64,000 nt of DNA from CAZAMB01 sp964486335 (GTDB lineage: Bacteria > Planctomycetota > Phycisphaerae > UBA1845). The stretch is taken from contig CAZAMB010000004.1 of assembly GCA_964486335.1 (NCBI GenBank), positions 62,001-126,000 on the forward strand, written 5' to 3'. The notes beneath the pieces are model-generated. The model ran no database searches and had not been told where the DNA came from. It saw only the letters and a program-made list of their open reading frames with translations. A program made the position numbers and the translations under genes. Below are positions 19,541 to 27,597 of the stretch, in pieces. Position 1 is the stretch's first letter; every line of letters begins with the position of its first letter.

Positions 19541-19629
19541 GATCCGTCCTCGTCCCTGAGTTTGCCAATGGTTCCGTCAACGCGCCCATCATGATATCAT
19601 GGTCGTCAAGCCCCTTTTTCAACAGGCTG

Positions 19630-20070
19630 CTAGGCACTCGAGCCGCCGGCTTGGAGGACTGGGTGCCCGCTGGTTGGGGCGTAAGCAATATCAGTGACAG
19701 TGGCATATACGACGTGGTCAACGGTAAGGTAAAATGGATCTTCTTCGACGGCAACGCTCGCACGGTGAGCTACGTAGCGACACCCCCGGACAGTCAAACG
19801 GGCGAGGTTTGTTTTGCCGGCATCATCAACTTCGACGGCGGAATAGACCAGCCCGTTGACGGCGACCGTTGCAACTGTGGGTATGGAGACTCAGGCTGCG
19901 ACAGCGACGTCGACCTGACTGACTACCGTACTTTTTCGGCGTGCATGCGCGGCCCAGGAGCGAATGTGCCGCCAGGCTGTGAACTATTCGACCGGAACAC
20001 GAACGGTTCGGTTGACCTGTCTGACTTCGGGTTGCTCCAAACAGCATTCTCGCCGCCAGATGCACCGTAG
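19630..20070 (+). pseudogene. 3' fragment of a secreted dockerin-type protein gene
   Basis: The frame is open from the exact IS edge, so its beginning is missing. The fragment encodes the end of a beta-sandwich repeat (VPAGWGVSNISDSGIYDVVN, KVKWIFFDGNARTVSYVATP) followed by a planctomycete dockerin-like module with two Asp-rich loops (CDSDVDLTDYRTF and RNTNGSVDLSDFGLLQ). In planctomycetes these modules sit at the C-terminus of secreted proteins. The 5' part is not present on the other side of the IS, where phage terminase is found instead. The piece has no start of its own and is presumed non-functional. Confidence 0.8.
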
Positions 20071-20156
20071 CTGGGTAAGCGCCCACCAGCGCCGTTGTTT
20101 ACGAGGCATTTTTCCTGTCATACGTGTTGATTCGCTTATGACGCGCGATCAGTTGC

Positions 20157-20339
20157 TTGGGCAAGCCTCGTCTACCAGATTCTACGAAATCCGCCGTGTG
20201 GCGGGAGCGGGTCGAGCGGTTCACTCAATTCGGGCTGGCGGTCGCCCTGTTCTGCGGTAAGCGTTCGGCCAACCACATCGTCAATTCGGTGAGCCGCCGC
20301 GAGCGAGAACATGTCTCCGTGGTGTCATTTATCAGATGA
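20157..20339 (+). pseudogene. possible relic of IS66-type accessory protein (TnpA-like)
   Basis: The peptide STKSAVWRERVERFTQFGLA followed by VALFC resembles the N-terminal helix of IS66-family accessory proteins, whose usual pattern is WRERVxxFxxSGLSVxAFC. The expected continuation (a Ser-Tyr-Trp helix and WRR) is not recognisable. The frame is short and ends beside a palindrome. I regard it as a decayed fragment; chance similarity cannot be excluded. Confidence 0.25.
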
Positions 20340-20364
20340 GAACGGTTCTCATCTGATTAATGAC
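20324..20364. repeat. 41-bp near-perfect palindrome
   Basis: Two 20-base arms around a single central G at 20344, with one mismatch (position 20330 against 20358). The inner 13 bases of each arm, ATCAGATGAGAAC and its complement, match perfectly. There is no T-tract, so it is not a standard intrinsic terminator. It covers the 3' end of the small lipoprotein frame on the minus strand. Confidence 0.9.
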
Positions 20365-20475
20365 AGTTGGTTGGCCGTCCGATCCGTCAACACTCGGAAC
20401 TTGCGAGCCGCCCGGCATGCAACCGCCAAGCATCACCAGCAACAACAGAACACCCTCAACATGCATGCGATTCAT
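20332..20475 (-). CDS. small predicted lipoprotein, possibly truncated
   Basis: A 47-residue product from ATG 20475, chosen because GGGGG lies about seven bases upstream. The hydrophobic run VEGVLLLLVMLGGC ends in a good lipobox (LGGC), so the mature protein would be a lipid-anchored peptide of only about 30 residues. Its last codons lie inside the 41-bp palindrome, which suggests that a longer lipoprotein was cut short by the insertion or rearrangement that left the palindrome. Planctomycete lipoproteins often have this Gly/Ser/Asp-rich start. No partner is evident. Confidence 0.4.
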   Translation of the reverse strand: MNRMHVEGVLLLLVMLGGCMPGGSQVPSVDGSDGQPTVINQMRTVLI

Positions 20476-20544
20476 TTGCATCCCCCGGGAAGAAACAAGA
20501 CGCGACGGCACGTCCGTTCGTGCGCATTTCAACTCTAACCAGTA

Positions 20545-21171
20545 TCAACCGCGTGCGAGCAAGTCCGTCGCCCCACCGGTTGAAATTCGCCCCACGAGCA
20601 GCGTGCCCGCGACAATGATCGAAAGCCCCAGGATGCCCACGCCCCACTCCGACATCGTGGGAACCGGGGGGGTGATCTCAAACGTCCCCATCCCCGCGAC
20701 GGGTTCAGGAACGCCGGCGAGTCCCAGGGTGCTCGCGCCGTCGATCGCGAAATCGACTTTGATTTGATGAAAGCCTTCATTCATTCCGACGGTTTCAACG
20801 ACCACTGTGCCGAGCATCACGCTCGTACCGACAGACGCCGGGTTGTTTCCGCCTACGAAGACATCCTGAGAATACAGGCCATTATCGTAAGTGACTGGTG
20901 TCACGTTGGCGAAAGCCGAAAACCATGAGACGCTGTAGACAAATGAGATATTGGTTGCGGTATCCGCCCCGATGACGATGTCTGCCGTGTTGAATCCCCC
21001 AGGAGCATCGGCCGATACCGTCACGTCAAAGCTAATCGGTGTACCAGACGGCACGACCGAGGGTCCATTCGGCGAGAACGTCACGGTTCCACCAAACGCG
21101 GTCGCGGCCGCTCCCAGCCAAGCCGCGGCCAAGCGAAAATGGCTGGCTGTTAAGGGTGCGATTGGCTTCAT
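20545..21171 (-). CDS. secreted cohesin-like protein with IPTL-CTERM-type tail
   Basis: About 208 aa from ATG 21171. A signal peptide (FRLAAAWLGAAATAFGG) is followed by one beta-sandwich domain with the motif SQDVFVGGNNPASVGTSVML. The C-terminus reads VPTMSEWGVGILGLSIIVAG and then a short Arg-containing end. That is the layout of IPTL-CTERM sorting tails: the PTMSEWG signature, a hydrophobic helix and a basic end. In other bacteria such tails are processed by exosortase-type enzymes; none is encoded in this window. The domain is clearly related to the next upstream gene, which carries a dockerin-like tail instead. Confidence 0.8.
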   Translation of the reverse strand: MKPIAPLTASHFRLAAAWLGAAATAFGGTVTFSPNGPSVVPSGTPISFDVTVSADAPGGFNTADIVIGADTATNISFVYSVSWFSAFANVTPVTYDNGLYSQDVFVGGNNPASVGTSVMLGTVVVETVGMNEGFHQIKVDFAIDGASTLGLAGVPEPVAGMGTFEITPPVPTMSEWGVGILGLSIIVAGTLLVGRISTGGATDLLARG

Positions 21172-21209
21172 CTCCCAGTATTCCTTCCTGACAATGCCGC
21201 TGGACCGAT

Positions 21210-21881
21210 TCAACGATTGCCGGTAAAACTGTTGAGCAGTTCTCGGGTATCGGTGAGATCCACATCCGAATCCCCATCGGTGTCCCAGTGTATGCATGCG
21301 GCGCTTGCGGGCTGTGCCGGAGCTCCCAGGCACAAACGAAATTCGCGGTAATCAGCCAGGTCTACATCACCATCACATTCCACGTCGGCGGTGACGCATT
21401 GCACAACAAATGTCGCTGATCCACTCAGTGCATCCCGCAGATCACCGCGACTGAGCTTGCTGATGCCACCATCCTTGACGCTGTTGATCTCCACCGTGTA
21501 GCTCCCTTCGGCCAACCCAGCGGTAGAAACAGTGATCGTTCCTAGTTTTAGACTCGCCCCGACGTTCGAAGGGTTGTTTCCTCCTACAAAGACATCGTGA
21601 ACATAGAATCCCAGTCCAACGACAGGCGTCGTTTTATTCTGGAAAGCCGCATCCCACTCCGGTGAATACTCAAAGCTGATTCCGCTTCCATCGGACGCGC
21701 CGATGACGACGTCGGCGGCGTCAAAGCTGGTCAGCGAGCCGACGTTGACAAAAACGTCAAAGGCGACGCCGCTTCCGGGAGGGACCGTCGTAGTCCCTGT
21801 CGGCACAAAAACAGCGGTCGCGCCGAGGGCAGTGGCTGCCAGCAGGACCGTGCTGAATGTTGCGATTCTTCTTACCTGCAT
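21210..21881 (-). CDS. secreted cohesin-like protein with dockerin-type C-terminus
   Basis: About 223 aa from ATG 21881, which has GAGGGGA just upstream. A signal peptide (IATFSTVLLAATALGATAV) precedes one beta-sandwich domain sharing VHDVFVGGNNPSNVGASLKL with the downstream paralogue. The C-terminus has paired Asp-rich loops, CDGDVDLADYREFRLCLG and TDGDSDVDLTDTRELLNS, the planctomycete dockerin-like module. The protein is probably secreted or surface-attached and may bind a partner through the dockerin-like loops. It is followed after about 40 bases by its IPTL-CTERM paralogue, so the pair looks like a tandem duplication with exchanged tails. Confidence 0.8.
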   Translation of the reverse strand: MQVRRIATFSTVLLAATALGATAVFVPTGTTTVPPGSGVAFDVFVNVGSLTSFDAADVVIGASDGSGISFEYSPEWDAAFQNKTTPVVGLGFYVHDVFVGGNNPSNVGASLKLGTITVSTAGLAEGSYTVEINSVKDGGISKLSRGDLRDALSGSATFVVQCVTADVECDGDVDLADYREFRLCLGAPAQPASAACIHWDTDGDSDVDLTDTRELLNSFTGNR

Positions 21882-21889
21882 AGTTCCCC

Positions 21890-24718
21890 TCAATGGCCCG
21901 AAGGCTTGGGCACGTTGAATGACGGTATCCTGGCGTTGGCGGTGCTCACGTCGGCGTTCAAAATCGCCCCGTCTCCGTCGGTGTCGCGGCGATCGCTGTC
22001 CACAGGATTAAACGTTGGAATGGCTGCATTGATCAATCCGACGTCCAAGTTGAGGACTTGCCTGTCGCCATCCGCATCGCCGATCTGGATCACGTACTGA
22101 ACTTCGAAATCGGCCACTCCGGGCCAGGTGCCGGCGTTGCGGATCGCATACCATTGCCTGTGGACCAGATTGGCCGGCGCAATGTCGGTGATTTTGAGGA
22201 TTCGCGGATTGGCGCTTCCGTCAGACTCGACGGCAAAGGCAAACCCTGACGAAAGATCGGCGCCGAACTGTCCATTCGACAGCATCTGTCGGATCTGAAC
22301 CTGACCAGCGGTCGGGGCAATGATGTTCTGGTTGAAGTTGAGCCGAACCACGTTTCCCACAGACCGGCTTAGGCTGGCGCCGTTGCTTGGAGATGACGAC
22401 ACCATGGTCGGGGGCAGGGCGGACGGATTCAGGCTGAATACCTCGGCAATGTCAAGTTCGCCGGTGCCGTTTCCATCAACAAGAATAATGGCTTCTATTT
22501 CTCTGATTCCCAAAACGGTATGGAGATTATCCAGGTCTAAATAGACGATGGTGGCAATGTTGTCTCCCGGAGGGACGTCAACGCCGTCGATGTCAGCACC
22601 CTGCAACCCGCCGGTGAAACTGAGAAACACGAATTCTCCGGGAACGACAGGAGCGGCGGGTTCGGTTGTGGCCACTTCGATGACGATGCCGAAGTCGTCT
22701 GTAGCACCAGTCTCGAGGGTGCTGTTGTCACGGACGTTAGTGTCCAGGATGGCCAATTCAAACGTGCGCGTTGTCGTAACGTTGGTCAAGCCGCTGCGAA
22801 TTTTTCCTGCGCGGCCGGTGGCATCGGCGAAGTGGACCGTCTCTGTCGGGGAAAAAACCCCGTCGAACGCAAACGTGTCCGGAACGTTGAAGCGAATGGC
22901 GCGCAGCGCAGTTTGGCCAACGTTCCACGCGTCGTCGTACGTCGTCGCGCCGCTTTGGACTTCGGCCGACAGCAGAACCGTCTGCGCCAGGTCGAGTCTT
23001 CCGACCGGACCGGGCAGGTTGATGTAAAAACCAGGGTCGGGGAAATCTTTGATGATGGTCTGCATCAAGAACCCATCGTTGATGTTGGTGTTGGGATCCA
23101 CAAGAATCGCGCCGTTGCTGCGCGTGTCCTGCACAGCGGCGCCGAGATTGGCCGCGATATACGCGCCCAAGCTGGTCGTCCGAAACTCATTCAGCACGCC
23201 CGCGTTTTCCGGAACTCCCTGCACGGCCGCGAATACGGTGGTCTGCAAGGGCAGGCCGGAAGCGTTCAGTCCCGTTGTCGGCTTGAGAACCGTCGCGGTC
23301 AGTGTTGTATTCTGAATCGGAGCGACGACGGCCGGATGTCCGACCCCGGCGTTGGTGGCCGTGACGGTAATGTTCGCGCTGGCGACGGCGTTGTGGGCGG
23401 CGGTCGCGGGAACAGTCACGGCTACCGAGGGGAAACCCAACGACTGGCCCATGATATTCGCGGCGGCCGTGCCTGCGGCGAACGTCGCAGTCGCCGGATT
23501 GCTGGACGCTCCCGCGCTCGTGGACATGTTGATGCCGTAGTTGCCTCCCACATTGGCGGCGAGCAAGCCCGGACGCCCCGTCGTCTGCGCCAGGACTTGC
23601 ACCGAGTGCTCGATCGCCTTGGCAAGCCCGAGCTCCGGCGAAGACGTCGTCAGTGCGGCTTTGCCCGGTGTTGCGAAGTACGGTCCGTCATTTCGCACGT
23701 GGCGGTAGGCCGTGGTCGCATCGACAACGGGATTGTCCGCTGCCGCAGTCTCGGTCGTTTTTGGTACATCAACAAACCTTCGAGCGTACCCGTTGGCGAT
23801 TCCCGAAAACGTCTCTGTGCCGTCCGATTCAGCCACTTGCGCCACGAGAAGACTAAACGCCCCACCCAGCGGCAATACGGTCTCGAGATCAATGTCGTCG
23901 CCGGTCGGCGTAACATACGGCTGATCAATCATGGCAAACCGGCCGTGATCGTTGCACGCAAAGCCGTCGAGCAGAGCGGGCGTATTTAGCCCTATGGTAT
24001 TGTTCGGGAGATTCGGATCGGATCCAGCCGCGCATTCCGCCGTGTGGGCATCGTCACAGAGCGAGACATACGATGGCGAATCACGGTTCACCAGCAGGTA
24101 AGCCGCGGATCCGTTCTGAATCACGCCACTCGACGCCTCGGCGGGCAGGTCGATCTTGTTCTCGACCACAGGCAAGGGAAAGTTAGTGGTACCACTGCCT
24201 TGGGCTCCGTTGAAAGCAATGAATGTGTACGTGACCCCGGTCGAGGTAATGCCCCCGTTGATCATCGCCATACGCGTGCTTGGCGTTCCGGCAAGCTGAA
24301 CCGGGGAGGTCGACGTGTAGTCGACCCAACCCAGCACCACAACGCCGCTGGACGGTCGGGCGATGGCTCCAGCCGTCAGGCCGTTGCTGGGGTCCAAGTC
24401 GAAAGTCGGCAGGTCGAAACGATAGTTAATGAGACCCAAACCGGAGCTAGTTGAATCGCCCTCAACCTCATAGAACGTGAGGCGCAGGGCATCCTTGTTC
24501 AGCCCCGGCGCGAGTGACGCCGCAGGCGGAAGGTAGATCTCGATGTACTCCTGGTGCAGGTTGCTGACTTCGCGTCCAAATGGTCCATCGTTGAGCCCGG
24601 GCGGATCGGTGTACACTTCAGTGATCAATGGGTGATTCGGAGTCTGGCCCAAAGCCGCCGCGCCGAATCCGGCGACGATCAAGGCGAGCCGCGTTCCCGT
24701 CCGGTATGATCTAAACAC
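21890..24718 (-). CDS. large secreted lamin-tail/Ig-like protein with dockerin-type C-terminus
   Basis: About 942 aa from GTG 24718, chosen because GGAGG lies about ten bases upstream and the signal peptide (LALIVAGFGAAALG) then begins within ten residues. The N-terminal region (PLITEVYTDPPGLNDG, HQEYIEIYLPP) resembles lamin-tail-like domains of extracellular proteins. A long Thr/Ala-rich beta region follows, then a Big_5/SbsA-like Ig domain (TMVSSSPSNGASLSRSVGNV) and dockerin-type repeats (GDADGDRQVLNLDVGLINAA, TDGDGAILNADVSTANARIP). It is likely an exported surface or matrix protein. It ends nine bases before the next gene, so all three genes here probably form one leftward transcript. Confidence 0.8.
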   Translation of the reverse strand: MFRSYRTGTRLALIVAGFGAAALGQTPNHPLITEVYTDPPGLNDGPFGREVSNLHQEYIEIYLPPAASLAPGLNKDALRLTFYEVEGDSTSSGLGLINYRFDLPTFDLDPSNGLTAGAIARPSSGVVVLGWVDYTSTSPVQLAGTPSTRMAMINGGITSTGVTYTFIAFNGAQGSGTTNFPLPVVENKIDLPAEASSGVIQNGSAAYLLVNRDSPSYVSLCDDAHTAECAAGSDPNLPNNTIGLNTPALLDGFACNDHGRFAMIDQPYVTPTGDDIDLETVLPLGGAFSLLVAQVAESDGTETFSGIANGYARRFVDVPKTTETAAADNPVVDATTAYRHVRNDGPYFATPGKAALTTSSPELGLAKAIEHSVQVLAQTTGRPGLLAANVGGNYGINMSTSAGASSNPATATFAAGTAAANIMGQSLGFPSVAVTVPATAAHNAVASANITVTATNAGVGHPAVVAPIQNTTLTATVLKPTTGLNASGLPLQTTVFAAVQGVPENAGVLNEFRTTSLGAYIAANLGAAVQDTRSNGAILVDPNTNINDGFLMQTIIKDFPDPGFYINLPGPVGRLDLAQTVLLSAEVQSGATTYDDAWNVGQTALRAIRFNVPDTFAFDGVFSPTETVHFADATGRAGKIRSGLTNVTTTRTFELAILDTNVRDNSTLETGATDDFGIVIEVATTEPAAPVVPGEFVFLSFTGGLQGADIDGVDVPPGDNIATIVYLDLDNLHTVLGIREIEAIILVDGNGTGELDIAEVFSLNPSALPPTMVSSSPSNGASLSRSVGNVVRLNFNQNIIAPTAGQVQIRQMLSNGQFGADLSSGFAFAVESDGSANPRILKITDIAPANLVHRQWYAIRNAGTWPGVADFEVQYVIQIGDADGDRQVLNLDVGLINAAIPTFNPVDSDRRDTDGDGAILNADVSTANARIPSFNVPKPSGH

Positions 24719-24989
24719 TCCGCTTCGCCCTCCAACGTCAAATGCCCGTTTGTCATGTCCGGGATCGAAATAAACCTGCGCCCAAACTGGCTCGAATGCC
24801 GGTGAGTGTTTAGCAAGATGCGTGCCAATCTGGGTGCAACTCCAGTCTACTCGCAATTAAGGTGCCAACATGGTGTGCCTTGGTGCTTAACATCGATTTG
24901 GGTTATCGAGGTGTGCGTAGGATCACAAGAGTCACATCCGAACTGCGAGTTTATTCGCGGTCTTCGGGAGGGACTGGCGAGCGATCTCA

Positions 24990-25014
24990 AAAACGGCCTG
25001 TAATAGGCTGTTTT
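24990..25014. promoter_or_regulatory. palindrome, candidate enhancer-binding site
   Basis: AAAACGGCCT, five-base spacer GTAAT, then AGGCTGTTTT: ten-base arms with one mismatch. It sits about 30 bases upstream of the sigma-54-type promoter. NtrC-family activators bind such inverted repeats, and one is encoded just past the end of the operon. The position is closer than the usual 80-150 bases but within known limits. Confidence 0.5.
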
Positions 25015-25040
25015 CGACGAGTGTTGGCTCAAGCCATGGC

Positions 25041-25056
25041 TGGCACAGCGATTGCC
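25041..25056 (+). promoter_or_regulatory. sigma-54 (RpoN) promoter of the glycan operon
   Basis: TGGCACAGCGATTGCC matches the -24/-12 consensus TGGCACRNNNNTTGCW at every defined position except the last, with the required ten bases between GG and GC. Transcription would start near 25067, about 70 bases before the first gene. It is the only such match I found upstream of a gene in the window. Confidence 0.75.
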
Positions 25057-25137
25057 CTTATTTCTCATGGAGTGCATTCGGGCCGGTTTCGGTAGGGGCT
25101 GCGTTGCATATCTTTAAGCAGTTGAAGGAGGTCGTGG

Positions 25138-26331
25138 GTGGCAAGAGGTAGGGTTTTCGCATACTGCCACGATGGTGTAGGCATTGGCCACCTTGCTCGT
25201 ACGCTATCTATTTGCGATAGCGTTGGGCGTGCGTATCCCTTTTCCAGCTTCTTGGTCGCAACCGGGACCCCTTATATTCCGCTGTTTCAGAACTTGCAAC
25301 GAGTGGACTACATCAAGCTCCCGGCATTGGCCAAGGACGCCCCTCGGGCATACCGCGGGAAGTTTCTGCCTATCGCTCCGAACGATTTGATCGATTATCG
25401 CAAAGCCGTCCTGCGCGACACGGTCGAGCACTTCGATCCCGAGGTCGTTCTCGTGGACAAGGCACCCATCGGCGTTTGCGGCGAGCTGTTGCCTGCGTTG
25501 CGTTGGCTTCGGCGGGAACGGCCCGACGTTCGGGTGATTTTCGGGATGCGTGATATTGAAGATTCGCCGGAGGCGACGATCGAGCAGTGGAATCTAGGCG
25601 GAGTCCTCGATGCGCTTGACGAGTGCTTCGACCAGATCTGGGTATACGGCGTTCGTTCGATCTTCGACGTGGTGCAGGAATATCAGCTTCCGCATGCGAT
25701 TCGGGGGAAACTCACGTTCATGGGTTATGTCGCTCGCGGGGCCTGTGACCATCCTCCTCGCCGCGAAACCAATGAACGATCGATCCTGGTAACGGTTGGC
25801 GGTGGAACGGACGGCGATTTTCTGCTGGAAAATTATCTTTCCGACGCGGCTGACCGCTTTGCGCTCATGGGGTACAGATCAATCGTGATCGGAGGACCGG
25901 ATCTGCCGCACTCATCCGCGGCGAACCTGCGCAAGCAGGCCGAGCAAATACAAAACGTCACGTGGCTAGATTTCGAACCCTGCATGAATTGCCGCATTCG
26001 GGCGGCCGACGCCGTGGTCTCCATGGGCGGATACAACACGCTTTGCCAGATCGTTCGCAATCGCAAACCGGCGCTCATCATCCCCCGCACCAAACCACGG
26101 CTGGAACAAGCCATCCGGGCCCAAATCTGGGCCGAGCGCGGCCTGGTGGACTCAATCGACAGCGAAAGCCTTACCCCCGCGGCCCTGACCGAACGCCTGG
26201 TTCAACTTCTCGAGCGAGGTCCCGTTTGTCAGGTTGGGGAGCTTGATTTCAGCGGACTCGATCGTGTTTGTGAACGTTTCGGCACCCTTTGGCAAACGGA
26301 GACACCCAGTGCGGCTCCTTTATGTATGTAG
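25138..26331 (+). CDS. predicted glycosyltransferase, MurG-like (GT28-type fold)
   Basis: A 397-aa cytoplasmic enzyme and the first gene of the operon. The N-terminal HDGVGIGHLARTLSI is the glycine-rich acceptor loop of GT-B glycosyltransferases of the MurG type. The nucleotide-sugar half has ILVTVGGGTDG and the typical SMGGYNTLCQIVRNRKPALI with IIPRTKPRLEQ. It starts at GTG 25138, with GGAGG about nine bases upstream. The protein probably adds a sugar to a lipid-linked or soluble acceptor in surface-glycan synthesis. Its 3' end overlaps the next gene by 23 bases. Donor and acceptor cannot be read from the sequence. Confidence 0.85.
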   Translation: MARGRVFAYCHDGVGIGHLARTLSICDSVGRAYPFSSFLVATGTPYIPLFQNLQRVDYIKLPALAKDAPRAYRGKFLPIAPNDLIDYRKAVLRDTVEHFDPEVVLVDKAPIGVCGELLPALRWLRRERPDVRVIFGMRDIEDSPEATIEQWNLGGVLDALDECFDQIWVYGVRSIFDVVQEYQLPHAIRGKLTFMGYVARGACDHPPRRETNERSILVTVGGGTDGDFLLENYLSDAADRFALMGYRSIVIGGPDLPHSSAANLRKQAEQIQNVTWLDFEPCMNCRIRAADAVVSMGGYNTLCQIVRNRKPALIIPRTKPRLEQAIRAQIWAERGLVDSIDSESLTPAALTERLVQLLERGPVCQVGELDFSGLDRVCERFGTLWQTETPSAAPLCM

Positions 26332-27583
26332 CGACTGGGGCATAAGCCCCGACGGGACAAAGGGCGCCGCGATCCACCTGCGGGCCATTACCAAGGCCCT
26401 TGCTGAGTCGGGGCACGAAGTTTCCTTGCTCAGCCCCAAGGGTGCCCCCGGAAACGGGCATCCGGCAGGTGCGCTGTTTAGCGAACGCTGTGCAATTGCG
26501 GAGGACGCCGCTCGCTTGCTTCGCGATTGGCTCGACAAGCGCGAGCTTCCCCAAGGGATTGGCCGTGAGATTCGTCCTCTGCTGTTCAATGCATGGGCCC
26601 TCAAGCCGGCATTAGCGGCCCTCCGCGCGCATCCGCCCGACGCGATCATCGAACGCCTATCCTTGTTCGGACATCTCGGTCTGGATTTGTCGGAGGCCTT
26701 GAATTGCCCGCTGATCCTGGAGGTCAACGCCCCACTGACCCGCGAAGCGAGCGATTTTCGATCGCTTCAGTTGCAGACCCTGGCGTCGGAGATCGAACAG
26801 CGCGTGCTGCGACGGGCGGCGCGCGTCGGTGTCGTTAGCCGGCAATTGGGCGAGCAGTTTGTCATCGCCGGCATTGACCCCGGCAAGATCGACGTGATCC
26901 CGAACGGCATCGAGCCAAGTGCATTCGCCGTACTCGATCCGCGGGACAAAGTGCGCGCTCGATTCGGATTGGGCGACGGTTTCGTGCTGGGCTTCGCTGG
27001 CAGCTTAAAACCATGGCACGGCGTCGGTCTGCTTATCGAAGCGTTTTCAGTCATCGCCAAACGTGATCTGACAGCAAGACTCCTGTTGATCGGGACCGGT
27101 CCCACGGAGGACGACCTGAGACGCTCGGTTGCCCGCACTGGATTGGGGGACCGCGTTGTCTTCGCCGGGGCCGTGCCGCACGAGCAGATTCCGAATCTGC
27201 TCTCGGTCATGGACGTTGCGGCGGCTCCCTTTCTGCCGGTACAGGACTTCTACTTTTCTCCAATAAAGCTCTTTGAATACATGGCATCCGGCGCGTGCGT
27301 GGTAGCATCGCGCGCCGGACAGATCGCCGAGGTCATCGAGCACGGCATCGACGGATTGCTCGCTGAACCTGGCAGTCTGGAAGACCTGGTCAACCAAATC
27401 GAAACCGTGCGGGTCTCTCCCTCGCTGCGAAAGAAGCTCTCTGAACGCGCCAGTGCCAAGGTTCACTCGCACTACACTTGGCCGCGTGCGGCGCGGGACC
27501 TGTCGACCGCCGTGGAAAGAGCCATTCACGAAAGGTCGATCGCGGGCCGTGCCGCCGCAGTCGCGGAAACCATGATGGCTTAG
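26309..27583 (+). CDS. glycosyltransferase family 4
   Basis: A 424-aa GT-B glycosyltransferase from GTG 26309 (VRLLYVCSDWGISPDGTKGA), with GGAG about nine bases before it. The N-domain binds the acceptor. The C-domain shows the GT4 pattern: VIPNGIEPSAF, LGFAGSLKPWHGVGLLIEAF, LLIGTGPTEDD, and the EX7E-type donor site SPIKLFEYMASGACVVAS. It retains the sugar-donor configuration. It follows the first glycosyltransferase with overlap and its stop touches the ribosome site of the third. Confidence 0.93.
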   Translation: MRLLYVCSDWGISPDGTKGAAIHLRAITKALAESGHEVSLLSPKGAPGNGHPAGALFSERCAIAEDAARLLRDWLDKRELPQGIGREIRPLLFNAWALKPALAALRAHPPDAIIERLSLFGHLGLDLSEALNCPLILEVNAPLTREASDFRSLQLQTLASEIEQRVLRRAARVGVVSRQLGEQFVIAGIDPGKIDVIPNGIEPSAFAVLDPRDKVRARFGLGDGFVLGFAGSLKPWHGVGLLIEAFSVIAKRDLTARLLLIGTGPTEDDLRRSVARTGLGDRVVFAGAVPHEQIPNLLSVMDVAAAPFLPVQDFYFSPIKLFEYMASGACVVASRAGQIAEVIEHGIDGLLAEPGSLEDLVNQIETVRVSPSLRKKLSERASAKVHSHYTWPRAARDLSTAVERAIHERSIAGRAAAVAETMMA

Positions 27584-27597
27584 GAGTCAAACGATTC

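Larger units (their letters stand above)
18118..19629 (-). mobile_element. IS5/IS1182-like insertion sequence, inactive
   Basis: About 1.5 kb bounded by inverted repeats: CAGCCTGTTGAAGAAGG at 18118-18134, and on the opposite strand CAGCCTGTTGAAAAAGG ending at 19629 (16 of 17 bases match). It carries one transposase gene interrupted by a stop. The flanking tetranucleotides are CTAA on the left and CTAG on the right. Both fit a YTAR-type target but they are not identical. The left flank is phage terminase and the right flank a dockerin gene, so the element probably marks a deletion or recombination join rather than a simple insertion. Confidence 0.88.
24719..25137. other. divergent regulatory region of the glycan operon
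   Basis: Lies between the leftward secreted-protein genes and the rightward ten-gene operon. It contains the palindrome at 24990-25014 and the sigma-54-type promoter at 25041-25056. No further protein frame or terminator is visible. Confidence 0.6.

Noticed and set aside
22832..23989. A 385-codon open frame opposite the large secreted dockerin protein.
   Set aside because: It is Arg/Gly-rich with no motif, whereas the minus strand encodes recognisable Ig-like and dockerin modules.
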